Source: an uncultured Asticcacaulis sp.
GTDB lineage: Bacteria; Pseudomonadota; Alphaproteobacteria; Caulobacterales; Caulobacteraceae
NCBI GenBank assembly: GCA_946480125.1
Contig: CAMLIY010000007.1
Coordinates: 1-35,779, forward strand
Direction: 5' to 3'
Length of the DNA stretch: 35,779 nt
Positions 1 to 6,817 of this stretch are shown in pieces. Below the pieces are notes generated by a model. That model was not told where the DNA came from. It did not search any database and saw only the letters and a list, made by a program, of their open reading frames with translations. Every line of letters starts with the position of its first letter. Position 1 is the stretch's first letter. The translations under genes were made by a program, and so were the position numbers.

Positions 1-308
1 CCGATGAACTCCATGAACCCCACCTGCGCCGGGTGGCCATAGGTTTTCACATGGTGGTCGTAATAGGGATTGCCCTGCTGGTACATCTGGCGGCCGTACC
101 AGTCGCCCCATTCGGGCACGCACTGCGGGCCCCAGTGCGCCCAGATGCCGAGCTTGGCGTCACGGAACCATTCCGGCGTCTGATAGCTTTCGGCCAGCGA
201 CTCCCACGAGCCCTTGAAAGGCGCTTTCGGCGCAGCCTCGGCGGCGACGGGGGCGACAAAGGCGGCGCCTGTCACGGTGGCCAGAAGGTGTCGGCGGTTT
301 ATCTTCAT
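1..308 (-). CDS. GH29 alpha-L-fucosidase, N-terminal part (runs off the left edge)
   Basis: The minus frame opening at ATG 308-306 stays open to the window edge (102 codons). It begins with a Tat-type signal (MKINRRHLLATVTGAAF, then an Ala-rich cleavage region around residue 24). This is followed by a segment typical of the start of family GH29 fucosidases: TPEWFRDAKLGIWAHWGP, then PEWGDWYGRQMY and YYDHHVKTYGHP. Known members remove terminal alpha-L-fucose from glycans with retention; the nucleophile and acid/base residues lie outside the window. Its ATG overlaps the stop of the upstream esterase gene by 4 nt (ATGA), so the two are almost certainly co-translated. A periplasmic or outer-surface location is inferred from the signal. 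It would supply L-fucose to the fucose operon at 11390-17727. The family call is firm from the N-terminus; substrate is an inference. Confidence 0.85.
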   Translation of the reverse strand, partial: MKINRRHLLATVTGAAFVAPVAAEAAPKAPFKGSWESLAESYQTPEWFRDAKLGIWAHWGPQCVPEWGDWYGRQMYQQGNPYYDHHVKTYGHPAQVGFMEFI

Positions 309-2275
309 TGGCTTATTCCGAGTTCGAAGGGCAGGGCGGGCTGGTCATCGCCGCTATAAAGATTGGTGAAGGGGGCGTCGGACCAGGCGTAGCGCACCTT
401 GACCGTTTCCGGCGTATTGGCGCCTTTCAGCACAATCCGCTGGCCATCAGCGACGGTGGTGACATAGCGGCAGACATCCTTCGCATCGCAGGCTTCGAAA
501 CCGATGGCGGTATCCGAGCTATAGGTTTTCAGGCCGCTTTCGGCATAACGGAAACCGATCACCAGATCGGCGTTCGCGCGCGTCACCGAGATCGCTTCGG
601 GCCCGGTCGGTGCGACGGCCTGTCCGAAGGCCAGATGATCGACGGCGCGGGCCAGACGTCCACCGATGATGTTCTTTTGAGTCGGGTGAATATCGCTGCG
701 GTCACCGAAATCATGGCTCACGATCAGGGCGGCATGCGGATCGGCGTCCACACTCAAGCGCTGGGCCTCGCGCAGTTCAGCCCATTGCGACACACCGGGC
801 GCCGTTAAGGGGGCGCCGAAGCTGGAGAGTTGCACGATCAGCATCGGCAGGTCGGGCGCGGAGAAGCGCTGGCGCCAGTCCGCCATGAGTGTCGGCAGCA
901 GCGTGCGATATTCCGCCGCGCGTCCGGTATTCGATTCGCCCTGATACCACGCGACCGCCTTGACCGTATAGGGCGCCAGTGGCGCGATCATGCCGTTATA
1001 AAGGGTGGTGACACTGGTCGGCACTTCCCAGGGGGCACTGGGAATGCTCAAGCCTGTGGCCGCCATGCCGGTCTTGTAGCGCCAGTCTGCGGCGAGTGGA
1101 ATGGCCTGGCCGTCACTTGTTTTGACAAAGCGCATGTCCGGCTTGCCGGTCAGGCCGCCGCTGCCCAGGACGCGCATAACGATGACATTTTCACCGGCTT
1201 TGAAGACACCGGACCGCACCTGATAATCGCGCCATACCCAGTCGATGCTGCCGCTGCCGACCCATTGGCCGTTGATCCAGGTGGTATCGTAGGTACTGAC
1301 CGGGCCGAGCGTCAGTTCATTGGCCTTGGCGGCCTGGTCGGCGGTCAGGGTCACGCGGCTGCGCAGCCAGACCACCCCGTCAAAAGCCTTGAGATCGGCA
1401 TTGCCGCTATCCTTCCAGCCGCCGGTGGCTTTCACGTGCGGCCAGGCGGAATCGTTGAAGGTCGGCGAAATCCACGCCCGCTGTACCTTTGCGGATTTAT
1501 CATGGGCATCCCACCACGCTTCCTGCCGCTTCGCATGATCGGCCTGCGCCTTGATGGGGTCGGCGGCGTATTGGGCTACGTCGTTCACGCCTGCGGTAAA
1601 GGCGGGCACGGCGCGCAAGGCCGGCGGGCTGATCCAGCTTTCGATCGTCGTGCCCCCCCAGTCTGAGGCGATAAAGCCGACCGGCACCTTGTGTTCGTTT
1701 TGCAGCGCCTTGCTCATGTAATAGCAGACGGCGGAGGCCTCGCCGGTGGTTTTCGGTCCGGCTATCTTCCATGACGGCGCGGTTTTCAGATCGTCACGCG
1801 GGGCGGCCGCGCTGTCCTTGTCGATAGTGACGAAGCGCAGATTCGGATTGGCTGAGGCGTCGATCTCGCCCCAGGCGCCGGTCGATAGGCGGGCCGGAAA
1901 TTCCATATTGGACTGGCCCGAGCACAGGTAGACATCGCCAATCAGGATGTCGTTCAGCGTCGTCGTCGTCTGACCGTCGGAAACGGTGAGGGTATAGGGG
2001 CCTCCGGCGGTCAGGGCCGGCAGGGTGGTTCTCCATTTGCCGTCGGCGCCGGCGGTGGCAGACGCGGTCTGGCCGTTCACACGGATGGTCAGGGCGGCGT
2101 TGGGCGTGGCCGTGCCCCAGATATTGACCGGCTGGTCACGCTGGAGAACGCCATGATCGCCGAAAATGCGGGCGAAGTGCGGGGATGTGTTTTGAGCCCA
2201 GGTCACCAGAGGCGCGAGGGTCAAAAGGCCCGTTGTCGCCGCCAATGTAATGATTCGATTGAGATTGGTTTTCAC
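305..2275 (-). CDS. Sialate O-acetylesterase-like SGNH hydrolase with inserted jelly-roll domain (CE20-like)
   Basis: A secreted carbohydrate acetylesterase. I start it at GTG 2275 because AGGGGA lies 9 nt upstream and the product then begins MKTNLNR with a normal signal peptide ending near TWAQ; a GTG six codons earlier (2293) is also open. Residues about 30-110 form an N-terminal beta domain. The SGNH fold then starts with the nucleophile motif SGQSNM (Ser about 122). A segment of roughly 180 residues (about 255-400) looks like a galactose-binding-type jelly roll inserted into the catalytic domain (VWLRSRV, TWINGQWVG, ENVIVMRVLG). SGNH motifs resume with WYQGESN and end with the Asp-x-His pair in SDIHPTQK (about 528/530). 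This interrupted layout is that of CE20 xyloglucan acetylesterases of Xanthomonas rather than a true sialate esterase. It is the first gene of an operon with the GH29 fucosidase. Family is certain; xyloglucan as substrate is inferred. Confidence 0.85.
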   Translation of the reverse strand: MKTNLNRIITLAATTGLLTLAPLVTWAQNTSPHFARIFGDHGVLQRDQPVNIWGTATPNAALTIRVNGQTASATAGADGKWRTTLPALTAGGPYTLTVSDGQTTTTLNDILIGDVYLCSGQSNMEFPARLSTGAWGEIDASANPNLRFVTIDKDSAAAPRDDLKTAPSWKIAGPKTTGEASAVCYYMSKALQNEHKVPVGFIASDWGGTTIESWISPPALRAVPAFTAGVNDVAQYAADPIKAQADHAKRQEAWWDAHDKSAKVQRAWISPTFNDSAWPHVKATGGWKDSGNADLKAFDGVVWLRSRVTLTADQAAKANELTLGPVSTYDTTWINGQWVGSGSIDWVWRDYQVRSGVFKAGENVIVMRVLGSGGLTGKPDMRFVKTSDGQAIPLAADWRYKTGMAATGLSIPSAPWEVPTSVTTLYNGMIAPLAPYTVKAVAWYQGESNTGRAAEYRTLLPTLMADWRQRFSAPDLPMLIVQLSSFGAPLTAPGVSQWAELREAQRLSVDADPHAALIVSHDFGDRSDIHPTQKNIIGGRLARAVDHLAFGQAVAPTGPEAISVTRANADLVIGFRYAESGLKTYSSDTAIGFEACDAKDVCRYVTTVADGQRIVLKGANTPETVKVRYAWSDAPFTNLYSGDDQPALPFELGISQ

Positions 2276-2370
2276 CACGCGCGTTCCCCTCACCTTGTTT
2301 ATTTAAGCGGCGAGCTCTTTTTGGCCGCCATCTCCATAGCGTCAAATAATGTACCGTTTTTCAAGCTTTT

Positions 2371-2382
2371 TTTGTGCACAAA
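2371..2382. promoter_or_regulatory. 12-bp perfect palindrome in the esterase/LacI divergent region
   Basis: TTTGTGCACAAA is a perfect palindrome in an AT-rich stretch between the minus-strand esterase/fucosidase operon and the plus-strand LacI-type gene. A second candidate, the LacI-like core AAACGATT, lies at 2457-2464 close to the regulator's start. Either could be an operator controlling the divergent pair. No function is shown by the sequence itself. Confidence 0.35.
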
Positions 2383-2505
2383 TTTTTGTTTGCTAAATTA
2401 TTTTTACTTGTAAAATTCCGTGATTAAGGCTGTGTTGGTGATGGCATTTGCCAAGTAAACGATTGCATCCTATAGATTCGCAAATAACAGCAGTGGGGTA
2501 CAGGG

Positions 2506-3564
2506 TTGGCGCGCAAGATCGGCAGGCGAGGGGGCAATATCGTCACCATCCATGATGTGGCGCGCCACGTAGGTGTTTCTCCCATGACGGTATCCCGGGT
2601 CATCAATGGTGAAAAGAACGTGCGCGAGGAAACGCGCGCCAAGGTGATGGCCAGCGTCGAGGCGCTGAACTATTCGCCCAATCTGGCTGCCCGCTCCCTG
2701 GCCACGCAGGATTCGGCGCGCATCGGCCTGCTCTATTCCAACCCCTCCGTTGCGTTTCTCAGCGAGTTCTTGCTCGGCATCCTGTCGGAAAGCTCGCAAA
2801 GTGGCGCGCAGCTGCTTATTGAAAGCTGCGAAGGCCCTGAGGGCGCCACGGTGGCGCTGGAGAAGATGAAGGTCGCTGGCTGTGATGGCGTTATCCTGTC
2901 ACCGCCGCTCAGCGACTCAACGCGTGTCGCCAAGATATTGCAGGAGATGAAGATGCCTTTCGTCGGCGTGGCCATGGCGCGTCCGGATGCGGATGTCTCC
3001 TGTGTCACCATCGATGATTTCAAGGCCGCCGCCGCCATGACGCGCCGCCTGATAGAATTGGGTCATCAGCATATTGGCTTCATCAAGGGGCACCCCAATG
3101 CCTATGCCAGCCAGATTCGGTTCGAAGGTTTTTCCGCAGCCATGAGCCATGCGGGACTGGCGGTCGAGACAAACCTCATTGGGCAGGGGTATTTTACCTA
3201 CCGCTCCGGCTTTGATGCCGCGGAACGTCTGTTGAGCCACACGACGCGGCCGACAGCCATCTTCGCTTCCAATGATGACATGGCCGCCGGCGCCGTGGCT
3301 GCGGCCCATCGCCTGGGACTTGAGGTGCCGGATCAGCTCACCGTTGTGGGTTTCGATGATACCGCCATGGCCTCCAGTGTCTGGCCGGAATTGACAACGG
3401 TACGCCAGCCGATATCGGACATGGCTGGCCTGTCTGTACGGTTATTGCTCGATCAGATTAAAAGCCTTCGCTCCGGTCACCCGTTCAGGGCTGTGCGTGA
3501 GGTCAGGGACTTTTCCTTAATCGAACGTCAGTCATCGGCCCATGCGTCCCGGTCCGGCACATGA
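2506..3564 (+). CDS. LacI-family transcriptional repressor, probable XylR of the xylose genes
   Basis: A 352-residue LacI/GalR regulator. Residues about 13-60 form the DNA-binding domain (VTIHDVARHVGVSPMTVSRV, then LNYSPNLAARSLA, the hinge helix). Residues about 70-345 are the periplasmic-binding-protein-like effector domain (RIGLLYSNPSVAFLSEF near its start, ASNDDMAAGAV and TVVGFDDTAMAS later). The start is a TTG preceded by a G-rich stretch; an in-frame stop at 2485 leaves no good alternative upstream, so the exact start is uncertain. It stands 180 nt upstream of xylX, in the same direction, and diverges from the esterase/fucosidase operon. Caulobacter controls its xylose genes with a LacI-type repressor, XylR. 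The LacI-type palindromes before xylX and before the symporter make this protein the obvious local candidate for that role. Control of the esterase operon is also possible. The target is inferred. Confidence 0.9.
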   Translation: MARKIGRRGGNIVTIHDVARHVGVSPMTVSRVINGEKNVREETRAKVMASVEALNYSPNLAARSLATQDSARIGLLYSNPSVAFLSEFLLGILSESSQSGAQLLIESCEGPEGATVALEKMKVAGCDGVILSPPLSDSTRVAKILQEMKMPFVGVAMARPDADVSCVTIDDFKAAAAMTRRLIELGHQHIGFIKGHPNAYASQIRFEGFSAAMSHAGLAVETNLIGQGYFTYRSGFDAAERLLSHTTRPTAIFASNDDMAAGAVAAAHRLGLEVPDQLTVVGFDDTAMASSVWPELTTVRQPISDMAGLSVRLLLDQIKSLRSGHPFRAVREVRDFSLIERQSSAHASRSGT

Positions 3565-3609
3565 TATCTACAAAAATATATGCCTTGGCGGGAAAATTTG
3601 TATTTTCCC

Positions 3610-3624
3610 TTGACATAAGATGTC
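3610..3624 (+). promoter_or_regulatory. Candidate -35 element with overlapping inverted repeat upstream of xylX
   Basis: TTGACA (3610-3615) is a perfect -35 hexamer, but the expected -10 position (about 3633-3638) is poor, as is common for activated or alphaproteobacterial promoters. The inverted repeat GACAT-AAG-ATGTC (3612-3624) covers the hexamer, so a second regulator might bind here. It lies about 20 bp upstream of the LacI-type operator. Confidence 0.4.
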
Positions 3625-3634
3625 GTGTGAAAGA

Positions 3635-3650
3635 TTGGTAGCGCTAACAA
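3635..3650. promoter_or_regulatory. LacI-type operator upstream of xylX
   Basis: TTGGTAGC/GCTAACAA is a 16-bp inverted repeat with one mismatch per half and the central CG typical of LacI/GalR operators. It overlaps the expected -10 region of the xylX promoter, about 95 bp before the start codon, so a bound repressor would block initiation. A related palindrome occurs before the symporter at 8658-8673, which supports a shared regulator, most simply the LacI-family protein at 2506-3564. Confidence 0.7.
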
Positions 3651-3744
3651 ACAGGCTGTGACCTGAAAGGGTCTGTAACAGCTGTAAACGGGTAGAGAAA
3701 ACGCGGATAAGGTTATTCGCCCAAGCATTGAAGGATAAGAGATA

Positions 3745-4938
3745 ATGCCGGATTTTCTGCCTGTGGACTGGCGTGAAGCGACGCTGATTGGTCGTATCGA
3801 AACGGCCGACGGCCCGACCCCGATCATGATCAAAAACGGCGAAGTCTTCGATATGAGCGCCATCGCCCCCACCGTTTCGCAATTGCTGAAGGTCTGGCCG
3901 GAAAACGGCGTGCCGGCAGGCGGACTGCCTTTCGGCGGCTTCGAGGATTTCGAATTTTCCAAAACCTGGACGAAGGACGGCTCTGCCGCGCATCGCACCG
4001 GCAACCAGCTTCTCTCCCCGATCGATCTGCAATGCGTCAAGGCCGCCGGCGTGACCTTCGCCGTTTCGGCCGTTGAGCGTGTCATCGAAGAACGCGCGCG
4101 CGGCGATGCCGACAAGGCGCAGGCGATCCGCAACGACCTGGCGGAACGTGTCGGCGGGGATATCCGCTCGGTGAAGCCGGGTTCGGAAGCCTCGGCCAGG
4201 TTGAAAGCCGCCCTGATTGCTGACGGCTTGTGGTCGCAATATCTCGAAGTCGCCATTGGCCCTGACGCTGAGGTCTTCACCAAGTCGCCTGTGCTGTCGT
4301 CAGTCGGCTGGGGCGATGAGGTTGGTGTCCGTTCGGATTCGACCTGGAACAACCCTGAACCCGAAGTCGTCATGGTCGTCACGCCGGAAGGTCGCGCGGT
4401 CGGCGCCACGCTCGGCAATGATGTCAACCTGCGTTGCTTCGAGGGCCGGTCGGCCTTGCTGCTCGGTAAGGCCAAGGACAACAACGCGTCGTGCGCGCTC
4501 GGTCCCTTCATCCGTATGTTCGACGACAACTTCACCATCGATGATGTGCGCTCCGCCGTGCTTGATCTCAAGATCGACGGGCCGGAAGGTTATGAGCTGG
4601 TTGGCCGTTCCACCATGGCGGATATCAGCCGCGATCCGCTCGATCTGATCGATCAGGCGATGAGCGAGCATCATTATCCGGATGGTTTCGTGCTGATGCT
4701 GGGCACCCTGTTCGCGCCGACCCAGGACCGCGATACGCCGGGCCGTGGTTTCACTCACAAGGTAGGTGACGTCGTGAAAGTGTCGTCGCCGAAACTCGGC
4801 TGCCTGGAAAACCGCGTAACAACCTCCAAAGACGCGCGTCACTGGAATTTCGGCATCGCCGACCTGATGCAAAACCTGGCAGACCGTGGTCTGCTCAAGG
4901 CGCGCAATAGCGACCAAAGCCACAAAAAAACGGCCTAA
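3745..4938 (+). CDS. xylX: 2-keto-3-deoxy-D-xylonate dehydratase (FAH family)
   Basis: A 397-residue member of the fumarylacetoacetate hydrolase fold family, matching Caulobacter XylX along its length. Shared landmarks include a start of the type FLPVDWREATLIGRI, LQCVKAAGVTFAVSAVERVI, ADGLWSQYLEVAIGPDAE, the metal-site region WNNPEPEVV, and GNDVNLR followed by EGRSALLLGKAKDNNASCA. It dehydrates 2-keto-3-deoxy-D-xylonate to alpha-ketoglutarate semialdehyde, the fourth step of the Weimberg pathway, in the cytoplasm. The ATG has a purine-rich site (AAGGATAAGAG) upstream. It is the first gene of the xylXBCD operon, and only 46 nt separate it from xylB. In Caulobacter xylA lies in that position, and here it is missing. 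Confidence 0.95.
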   Translation: MPDFLPVDWREATLIGRIETADGPTPIMIKNGEVFDMSAIAPTVSQLLKVWPENGVPAGGLPFGGFEDFEFSKTWTKDGSAAHRTGNQLLSPIDLQCVKAAGVTFAVSAVERVIEERARGDADKAQAIRNDLAERVGGDIRSVKPGSEASARLKAALIADGLWSQYLEVAIGPDAEVFTKSPVLSSVGWGDEVGVRSDSTWNNPEPEVVMVVTPEGRAVGATLGNDVNLRCFEGRSALLLGKAKDNNASCALGPFIRMFDDNFTIDDVRSAVLDLKIDGPEGYELVGRSTMADISRDPLDLIDQAMSEHHYPDGFVLMLGTLFAPTQDRDTPGRGFTHKVGDVVKVSSPKLGCLENRVTTSKDARHWNFGIADLMQNLADRGLLKARNSDQSHKKTA

Positions 4939-4984
4939 AAAATACCTGAGAAGATACCTCCTGCATAAGTGAGTACAGTCCCCC

Positions 4985-5746
4985 ATGACTACCCCCGCGA
5001 CGTCTGCCATCTACCCCAGTCTTAAGGGCCGCAAAGTGTTGATCACCGGCGGCGGCTCTGGCATCGGCGCGGGGCTCGTCACGGGCTTTGTCCGTCAGGG
5101 TGCCATCGTGCATTTCATCGATCTGGTCGATGATGTCAGCGCCTCGCTCGATACCGGCCTGACCGGCAGCAAGCCCATTTTTCATAAATGCGACCTGACC
5201 GATACGCCGCTTCTTGAAAAGACGCTGGCCACGATCCTGGCCGATGGTCCTGTGCATATCCTGCTTAATAATGCCGCACGCGATGACCGTCATTCGCTGT
5301 CCGAAGTGACATCGGAATTCTTCGACACCAACATTGCCGTCAACCTCAAGCACATGGCCATGTGTACCCGCGCCATTGCGCCAGGTATGAAGGCGGCCGG
5401 TGGTGGTGCTATTCTCAATTTCGGTTCGATCTCCTGGCATCTTGGGCTGCCGGATCTGGTGCTGTACGAAACTGCCAAGGCGGCCATTGAAGGCTTCACC
5501 CGCGCCCTGGCGCGCGAGCTGGGGCCGGATAATATCCGCGTCACCACCATTATTCCCGGCAATGTGAAAACCAAGCGCCAGGAAAAGTGGTACACGCCGG
5601 AAGGCGAACGCCAGATCGTCGAGGCGCAGTGTCTGCCGGGTCGGATCGTGCCGGAAAATGTCGCCGCCCTGGCCATGTTCCTGGCCTCGGACGACGCCGC
5701 GCTCTGCACCGGCCACGGCTACTGGATCGACGCCGGCTGGCGGTAA
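4985..5746 (+). CDS. xylB: D-xylose 1-dehydrogenase (NAD, SDR family)
   Basis: A 253-residue classical short-chain dehydrogenase very close to Caulobacter XylB. The nucleotide-binding TGGGSGIGAG is at residues 21-30, and LLNNAARDDRH follows near 93-103. The catalytic triad is Ser148 (NFGSISWHLG), Tyr161 and Lys165 (YETAK). The C-terminal region PGNVKTKRQEKWYTPEGE and the end GYWIDAGWR are hallmarks of the xylose enzyme. It oxidises D-xylose to D-xylono-lactone with NAD, the first step of the Weimberg route. The start ATG has only a weak ribosome-binding site, suggesting coupling to xylX translation. The gap to xylC (117 nt) is unusually long for this operon and holds a palindromic repeat. Confidence 0.95.
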   Translation: MTTPATSAIYPSLKGRKVLITGGGSGIGAGLVTGFVRQGAIVHFIDLVDDVSASLDTGLTGSKPIFHKCDLTDTPLLEKTLATILADGPVHILLNNAARDDRHSLSEVTSEFFDTNIAVNLKHMAMCTRAIAPGMKAAGGGAILNFGSISWHLGLPDLVLYETAKAAIEGFTRALARELGPDNIRVTTIIPGNVKTKRQEKWYTPEGERQIVEAQCLPGRIVPENVAALAMFLASDDAALCTGHGYWIDAGWR

Positions 5747-5772
5747 GCCTGCGCAATAGTTCTTACTTGTAC

Positions 5773-5794
5773 CTCCCCGATGTGTCGGGGAGGG
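5773..5794. repeat. Intergenic palindromic element inside the xyl operon
   Basis: A perfect 9-bp stem (CCTCCCCGA / TCGGGGAGG) with a TGTG loop lies between xylB and xylC. The following G-rich tail reaches about 5841 and also has repeat character (GGCGTAGCC, GGCGGAGACGG). It resembles the REP-like 'CCTCCCC...' intergenic elements scattered through Caulobacterales genomes. No second copy is present in this window, so the family assignment is from memory. In mRNA it would fold into a stable hairpin without a U-tract, more likely a stability or processing element than a terminator. Confidence 0.6.
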
Positions 5795-5863
5795 GGACCT
5801 TCCGGCGTAGCCTTTAGGCGGAGACGGATGGTGGTGGGGTTTCTTACTTTCAAAGAGACAAGC

Positions 5864-6817
5864 ATGACCGACCTTTTCCAACCCACCTGTATCTGGGACC
5901 TCAAGGCCACCCTCGGCGAGGGGCCCGTTTGGTCGGCAAGGGATCATGCCGTCTGGTTCGTCGATATCAAAAAGCAGCACGTCCATCACTATGATATCCG
6001 CACTGGCGGTCACCAGACCTTTCATGCGCCGTCGCCGTGCGGCTTTATCGCGCCAAAACAGCGCGGCGGCTTTATCGTCGGCTGCAAGACCGGCCTGTAT
6101 GATTTCGATCCCGTTTCAGGCAAGTTCACCTTCCTGACCCATGTCGAGCCGGGCCTGCCGACCAATCGCCTGAATGACGGTTATGTCGATCATCAGGGTC
6201 GCTTGTGGTTCGGCTCGATGGACGACGACGAGGCGCGATCCACCGGCAAGCTTTATCGCTATGATGCGCGCGGCCTCAAAATGATGGACGATGATTACGT
6301 CATCACCAATGGCCCGGCGATCTCGCCTGACGGCAAGACTCTCTATCACAACGACACGCTGAAAAAGATCATCTACGCCTTTGATCTCAGCGCCGATGGC
6401 CACCTTTCCGGCAAGCGCATCTTCGCGCAACTCGATCAGGATAAGCTCACCGATGTGGCGAGCGCGGTCTGCTATGCAGGCGAGTTCGAGACCAGCGAAC
6501 ATGGCGACGGCTATATGGATGGCCCGGTGGTCGATAGCGCCGGCAATGTGTGGAATGCGCTGTTTTTTGGGTGGGGCGTCAACTGTTACGCCCCCGATGG
6601 CCGCCTCATCCGCCGCGTTAAATTCCCTGTCTCCAACGTCACCAAGATCGCCTTTGGTGGCGCCGCCCTCAAGACCGTCTATGCCACCACGGCCGCCAAG
6701 GGTTTAAGCAACGACGACCTGCAAAAGCAACCGCTCGCCGGCGGGTTATTCACTTTCCAGACCGATATCGCGGGTCAGCCCCAAAACGAAATAATGAACG
6801 AGATTTCTCATGTCTAA
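5864..6817 (+). CDS. xylC: D-xylonolactonase (SMP-30/gluconolactonase family)
   Basis: A 317-residue six-bladed beta-propeller lactonase. The start is ATG 5864 (MTDLFQPTCIWDLKATLGEGPVW); the same frame is open further upstream, but only through the repeat element. Expected SMP-30 metal ligands are Glu19 in LGEGPVW, the Asn in LPTNRLNDG and the Asn/Asp of ITNGPAISPDG and YHNDT. It hydrolyses D-xylono-lactone, the product of XylB, to D-xylonate in the cytoplasm. The stop overlaps the start of xylD by 8 nt (6810-6817), indicating tight translational coupling. A long insert containing EFETSEHGDGYMDGP precedes the last blades and may be a feature of this lineage. Confidence 0.93.
   Translation: MTDLFQPTCIWDLKATLGEGPVWSARDHAVWFVDIKKQHVHHYDIRTGGHQTFHAPSPCGFIAPKQRGGFIVGCKTGLYDFDPVSGKFTFLTHVEPGLPTNRLNDGYVDHQGRLWFGSMDDDEARSTGKLYRYDARGLKMMDDDYVITNGPAISPDGKTLYHNDTLKKIIYAFDLSADGHLSGKRIFAQLDQDKLTDVASAVCYAGEFETSEHGDGYMDGPVVDSAGNVWNALFFGWGVNCYAPDGRLIRRVKFPVSNVTKIAFGGAALKTVYATTAAKGLSNDDLQKQPLAGGLFTFQTDIAGQPQNEIMNEISHV

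Noticed and set aside
305..2275. Sialic acid catabolism
   Set aside because: Only the family name suggests it; no NanA, NanE, NanK or sialic acid transporter is present, and the partner gene is a fucosidase.
3528..4571. Open frame antisense to xylX (347 codons)
   Set aside because: Ser/Arg/Thr-rich shadow frame without family features or translation signal.
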